From an uncultured Mailhella sp. (lineage in GTDB: Bacteria; Desulfobacterota; Desulfovibrionia; Desulfovibrionales; Desulfovibrionaceae), in the NCBI GenBank assembly GCA_948482415.1, contig CAOMFZ010000081.1, forward strand, positions 1-9,540: 9,540 nucleotides of DNA, given 5' to 3'. Each line of letters begins with the position of its first letter. Position 1 is the first letter of the stretch. The position numbers were made by a program, and so were the translations under genes. This document shows positions 6,729 through 9,540 of the stretch, piece after piece. The notes beneath the pieces were generated by a model, which saw nothing but the letters and a program-made list of their open reading frames with translations, ran no database searches and was not told the origin of the DNA.

Positions 6729-7364
6729 TTAGCCTTTTATGAGCAAAGGAATGCCGCAGGAAAAGGTGACAACAGCACTGCATGCTTCGGCAAGAATTTG
6801 ATTTGCTTTTCCTTGTATATCTCTGAAAAGTCTTGCACTTTTATACAAAGGAACAATACCCATGCCCACTTCATTGCTCACAAAGACAAGAGGGGTTTGG
6901 GTCTTTTGGATTGTATTTGCAAGAGTTTCGACTATTTTGACAATATTCTCTTCATCTTCTTCCAAACAGAGTAAATTGGAAAGCCAAAGGCTGATACAAT
7001 CTACTAAAATAATACCGGCATTTCTCTTTTCAGCGAGTTCAATGGCTGAAATAATACCGTAAGGTTCTTCGAGGGTAAACCAGGAAGCGTCACGCAGTTT
7101 CTGATGTTTTTGAATCCTCGCAAGGATTTCATTATCTTGTATTTCGTCTTGGCTATAGGTTTGCTCATAATGCGCAATGTCTTTTTGAGGATGGACAAAG
7201 CTTCGCTGCATGGTTGCGATAAAAGCTTTTTGTCCTTGGAATTGATTGGCATAGTTCAAGGCAAAGTCGCTTTTGCCGCTTCTTGTTCCTCCGACACACA
7301 AAAGGGTGCGGGGTTTGAGCTCAAAAAGGTCAAGGCGTTTATCAAGAACAAGGCAATTATTCAT
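6729..7364 (-). CDS. cobU: Adenosylcobinamide kinase / adenosylcobinamide-phosphate guanylyltransferase CobU
   Basis: CobU phosphorylates adenosylcobinamide and then transfers GMP to give AdoCbi-GDP, the activated form joined to the lower ligand by CobS in cobalamin synthesis and salvage. The 211 residues include the P-loop GGTRSGKS (25-32, K31), ATMQ (50-53), RIQKHQKLR with H87-x3-R91 matching the guanylylated histidine segment, FTLEEP, VDCISLWLSNLL (121-132), VSNEVGMGIVP (162-172) and RLFRDIQGKANQ (178-189). Two oddities are an N-terminal extension of about 18 residues before the P-loop and about 20 extra residues (around 54-77) between ATMQ and the histidine segment, compared with Salmonella CobU as I recall it. 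The ATG shares its A with the TAA of the preceding gene (TAATG), so translation is coupled. No other cobalamin genes are in the window. Confidence 0.94.
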   Translation of the reverse strand: MNNCLVLDKRLDLFELKPRTLLCVGGTRSGKSDFALNYANQFQGQKAFIATMQRSFVHPQKDIAHYEQTYSQDEIQDNEILARIQKHQKLRDASWFTLEEPYGIISAIELAEKRNAGIILVDCISLWLSNLLCLEEDEENIVKIVETLANTIQKTQTPLVFVSNEVGMGIVPLYKSARLFRDIQGKANQILAEACSAVVTFSCGIPLLIKG

Positions 7365-8713
7365 TAAAATAACCCGCTTACATCATTTGCAAAATTATCC
7401 AATACATCGGCAAAAGCAGCACTTGCTGCAGGATTGTTTCTGCGGTTAAGCCAAAGTGCCAGTTCCAGACAATTTGGCACGCCGGCAAGTTTTTCATCAT
7501 AGTCAACAATGTACTGCCGCAAATCATTTTTGACGCTGCTGATACGGGAACGTAATTGCGTGGAACGTACTGTGCTTTGCTTTACTTTATTTTCATAGGT
7601 ACGGGCAAGAGCTTTATCGTCACGGTTTTGCTCGAAATTCAGCAAATTTTCTGCAAAATTATTCTCTTCTTGTTTTAAATCCTTTTCAATGGCAAGTAAA
7701 TTCCGGATATTTTCAGGAAGCTGAGGAATGTCTATTAATGAGCGTATTGCGTCAGCATAAAGGCGGCATTGGCTGCCATAGGCATTAAACATGTTTTTTT
7801 GTTCGGAAAGAGACATGTTTTTCTTTTCTGCCGCTATTTGCATTGCCTTGATAAGGGCAGGAGATAAATGTTTATACAAAACCGGCAGCATATTTTCGTT
7901 GTAGGCATATTCCAAAACGCCTGCACGTCCTTTGCTGTGTTCCAGACCAATAAGCCCAACACCGTAGCGCTGGTTCAAGCGGGGCATGGTAACCGCTGTG
8001 TGTTTTTGGTAATTATTGACAAGATAGTCGGCTAAATCATGAATAAAGAAAAGGGTAACAACAGGGTCAAGGGCAGTATCGGGAATTGCACCGGAAAGTG
8101 TGCCTTGTTTGGTAGGCAGGAGATTTTCCGTATCATAAACTCCCGTTGCCTCTTCATTGCGCAGGGCATTGAGCTTTTCAAGCTTGCTTTGACGGTCTTT
8201 TTCCTGTGCTTCGGCAATTTCTTCTTCGGTCAGCATTCTGCGTCCGTTTTCAAGAGGAGCAATAGTACTTGGCGGTTCCAGGCTGAAAGTGTCGGATTTT
8301 TCTGTGCTTGGCTGAAGAGGAATAGTTTCTTCTTTTTGGGACATATCCAATTCTGCAAGCTTGTCTTCCGGATTAGCGGCAGGCGTTTCTGCGGGAGTTT
8401 CGGAAGAAGTCATTTTCTGGTAAATTTCGTTTGCCTTTTCAAACAATGAAGGTTCATTGTTTTCAGTTTGTTTTTGAGCTGCGGCAGGAGTTTTTTCTGT
8501 TTCAAAAATTTTGCCGGGGTTCTCAATATATGTGTTGATTTTCGTTTCAAGTTCTTTGGAAAGGAAAGGAAGCTCTACGCTTTTATTGGGAAAAAATGCA
8601 AGATAACAGCCTGTAATTATAGCTAAAAGAATAATCAGCGTAAGTAAAAGTGAGAAAAAAGAAAAACCCTTTTTACGGGAAACTTCTTTTTGCGGTTCGT
8701 GATTTTGGCTCAT
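7364..8713 (-). CDS. Membrane- or lipid-anchored protein of unknown function, upstream of cobU
   Basis: I do not recognise this 449-residue protein. Residues 1-16 are polar with RKK at 13-15; 17-41 are strongly hydrophobic (FSFFSLLLTLIILLAIITGC), so it enters or crosses the inner membrane. ITGC at 33-36 fits the lipoprotein signal motif with C36 as the modified residue, but hydrophobicity runs on to F41, so a single membrane anchor is equally likely. Residues 55-200 are a charged Pro/Glu/Thr-rich linker, probably disordered. About 205-449 is a folded, mostly helical domain (LFFIHDLADYLVNNYQKH, then YGVGLIGLEHSKGRAG) with a Lys/Glu/Arg-rich coiled coil at about 340-408. It would lie in the periplasm. 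GGAG sits 5 nt before the ATG. The 1-nt overlap with cobU indicates one operon, but nothing in the sequence links it to cobalamin. Confidence 0.8.
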   Translation of the reverse strand: MSQNHEPQKEVSRKKGFSFFSLLLTLIILLAIITGCYLAFFPNKSVELPFLSKELETKINTYIENPGKIFETEKTPAAAQKQTENNEPSLFEKANEIYQKMTSSETPAETPAANPEDKLAELDMSQKEETIPLQPSTEKSDTFSLEPPSTIAPLENGRRMLTEEEIAEAQEKDRQSKLEKLNALRNEEATGVYDTENLLPTKQGTLSGAIPDTALDPVVTLFFIHDLADYLVNNYQKHTAVTMPRLNQRYGVGLIGLEHSKGRAGVLEYAYNENMLPVLYKHLSPALIKAMQIAAEKKNMSLSEQKNMFNAYGSQCRLYADAIRSLIDIPQLPENIRNLLAIEKDLKQEENNFAENLLNFEQNRDDKALARTYENKVKQSTVRSTQLRSRISSVKNDLRQYIVDYDEKLAGVPNCLELALWLNRRNNPAASAAFADVLDNFANDVSGLF

Positions 8714-8732
8714 ACATTCTCCAAAATTTTAT

Positions 8733-8761
8733 AGTATATTGCTTAGTTATCATATATTTTG
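8733..8761 (-). promoter_or_regulatory. Possible promoter of the anchored-protein/cobU unit
   Basis: On the minus strand TATACT (8738-8733) matches the -10 consensus in five of six bases and lies 19 nt before the start codon. The hexamer 17 nt upstream, CAAAAT, is a poor -35. The implied leader is only about 13 nt and holds the GGAG ribosome binding site (8722-8719). No sigma-54 or FliA-type site was found here. Confidence 0.3.
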
Positions 8762-8820
8762 CCCCCTGTGAAGTTTTATTTTAAAAAGAAAAAATTTTTT
8801 GCTCTGTATTTTTTAATTAC

Positions 8821-8849
8821 TTGACTTTATCTTTAAATTTTAATACTAT
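8821..8849 (+). promoter_or_regulatory. Sigma-70-type promoter of the binding-protein gene
   Basis: TTGACT (8821-8826) matches five of six -35 bases and is followed after 17 nt by TACTAT (8844-8849), four of six -10 bases, in very A+T-rich DNA. Transcription would begin near 8856, just before the inverted repeat at 8862-8894. Confidence 0.5.
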
Positions 8850-8861
8850 ATATTTAATAAA

Positions 8862-8894
8862 GATAAAAAATATTAAATAATAATATTTTTTATC
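8862..8894 (+). repeat. Perfect 14-bp inverted repeat in the leader of the binding-protein gene
   Basis: GATAAAAAATATTA (8862-8875) and its exact reverse complement TAATATTTTTTATC (8881-8894) flank a 5-nt loop, AATAA. The dyad starts a few bases after the predicted transcription start and ends one base before the AAGGAGG ribosome binding site (8896-8902). It could act as a 5' stabilising hairpin, as a translation control element, or as a DNA operator. With mostly A-U pairs the RNA stem would be only moderately stable. Confidence 0.8.
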
Positions 8895-8906
8895 GAAGGA
8901 GGAAAT

Positions 8907-9540
8907 ATGTCCAGAATAAGTAAATTTATGAAAATGATTGTTCTGACAATTTTTTGCTGTAGTTTTGTTGCTAGTCCAACTTTAGCAAAAGATAGTGAAG
9001 TTACTGTTATCACAAAATCTCCACCAATGCACTATAATGGAGCATTGACTGCAAGTACGCAAACGTTGGGAATTTCAACCCAATTGTTTGCAAGTCCGCT
9101 GCGCTATGATATGGATTGGAATCCTATGCCATATCTGGCAAAATCATGGGAATTTTCTGAAGACCAGAAAACATTGATTTTAAATTTGGTTGATAATGCT
9201 GTTTTTCATGATGGAAAACCCGTTACTGCTGAAGATGTAATTTTTTCCATTGAAGTAATTAAGAAAAATCACCCATTTCAAACAATGTTTGTTGCCATCA
9301 GCAATATGGAGGCATTGGATCAACATACGGTGAAAATTAATTTATCTTATCCATATCCTTCAATTTTATTAGCAATGTCACCTGCTCTTTGTCCTATTAT
9401 TCCAAAACATGTGTATGGAGACGGACAGGATATAAAGACACATCCTGCTAATATTAATGTTATAGGATCAGGTCCTTATAAAATGGTAGAAGCAAAAGCC
9501 GGAGAGTATGTCATTTTAGAAAAATTTGAAAATTATTTTA
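8907..9540 (+). CDS. ABC-transporter substrate-binding protein, family 5 (peptide/nickel type), 5' part
   Basis: This gene runs off the right edge; 211 residues are visible of a family that usually has 500-550. The product is the periplasmic receptor that delivers di/oligopeptides, nickel or similar ligands to an ABC permease. Residues 1-27 are a Sec signal peptide (basic start, hydrophobic IVLTIFCCSFVAS, cleavage expected after TLA at 25-27); the cysteines at 17-18 do not make a good lipobox. Family hallmarks are PYLAKSWEFSEDQKTLILNL (75-94), FHDGKPVTAEDVIFS (100-114), PIIPKHVYG (163-171) and VIGSGPYKMVEA (185-196). The ATG at 8907 has a strong AAGGAGG 4 nt upstream. It is transcribed away from all the other genes and is more A+T-rich than most of them. 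The substrate cannot be told from this part; permease and ATPase genes probably follow beyond the window. Confidence 0.92.
   Translation, partial: MSRISKFMKMIVLTIFCCSFVASPTLAKDSEVTVITKSPPMHYNGALTASTQTLGISTQLFASPLRYDMDWNPMPYLAKSWEFSEDQKTLILNLVDNAVFHDGKPVTAEDVIFSIEVIKKNHPFQTMFVAISNMEALDQHTVKINLSYPYPSILLAMSPALCPIIPKHVYGDGQDIKTHPANINVIGSGPYKMVEAKAGEYVILEKFENYF

Larger units (their letters stand above)
8714..8906. promoter_or_regulatory. A+T-rich divergent promoter spacer
   Basis: This 193-nt spacer separates the leftward gene train from the rightward binding-protein gene. It is much richer in A+T than the coding regions on its left and holds long A and T runs. No small reading frame with a ribosome binding site and no T-tailed terminator hairpin was seen besides the dyad described separately. 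It must supply promoters for both directions. Confidence 0.7.

Noticed and set aside
8714..8906. Sigma-28 (FliA) promoter or hidden small RNA in the divergent spacer
   Set aside because: No TAAA-N15-GCCGATAA match on the strand leading into the anchored-protein gene, and apart from the A/T dyad no structure or terminator that would define an RNA.

Overview
The window looks like chromosomal DNA from a Desulfovibrionaceae-type sulfate reducer relative of low to moderate G+C (the Lawsonia/Bilophila/Taurinivorans side of the family is a guess, not shown). The clues are the fliG-fliH-fliI block, the RpoN-type promoter before it, the style of the FliH, GrpE and MiaB proteins, and a cobU gene. No RNA gene, insertion sequence or CRISPR array was seen.

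Nearly the whole window is one co-directional minus-strand gene train. In transcription order it runs: a membrane- or lipid-anchored protein of unknown function (8713-7364); cobU for cobalamin lower-ligand activation (7364-6729), joined to the previous gene by a TAATG stop/start; fliG, fliH and fliI for the flagellar switch and export ATPase (6636-2700); grpE (2610-2017); miaB (2007-556); and a small unrecognised acidic protein (533-51). Gaps within blocks are very short (1-nt overlap, 14-nt overlap, 12 nt, 9 nt, 22 nt). Two wider gaps each hold a promoter candidate: a near-consensus sigma-54 site before fliG (6703-6718) and a TTGACA-type site before grpE. I infer three transcription units that may read into each other: anchored protein + cobU, fliGHI, and grpE-miaB-small protein.

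At the right end, after a very A+T-rich 193-nt divergent spacer, a plus-strand gene begins at 8907 and runs off the window. It encodes an exported family 5 (dipeptide/oligopeptide/nickel type) ABC-transporter binding protein. Its leader has a sigma-70-like promoter followed by a perfect 14-bp inverted repeat ending one base before the ribosome binding site.

The most unusual points are: a FliH about twice the normal length, with a Gln/Pro-rich acidic tail carrying two short motifs like the N-terminal CheY-binding motif of FliM; the sigma-54 promoter and a Crp/Fnr-like palindrome before fliG; the leader hairpin of the binding-protein gene; a four-cysteine cluster in the GrpE tail; and a flagellar cluster cut off from fliE/fliF and fliJ. 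I do not see a wholly new multi-gene system such as a defence island.
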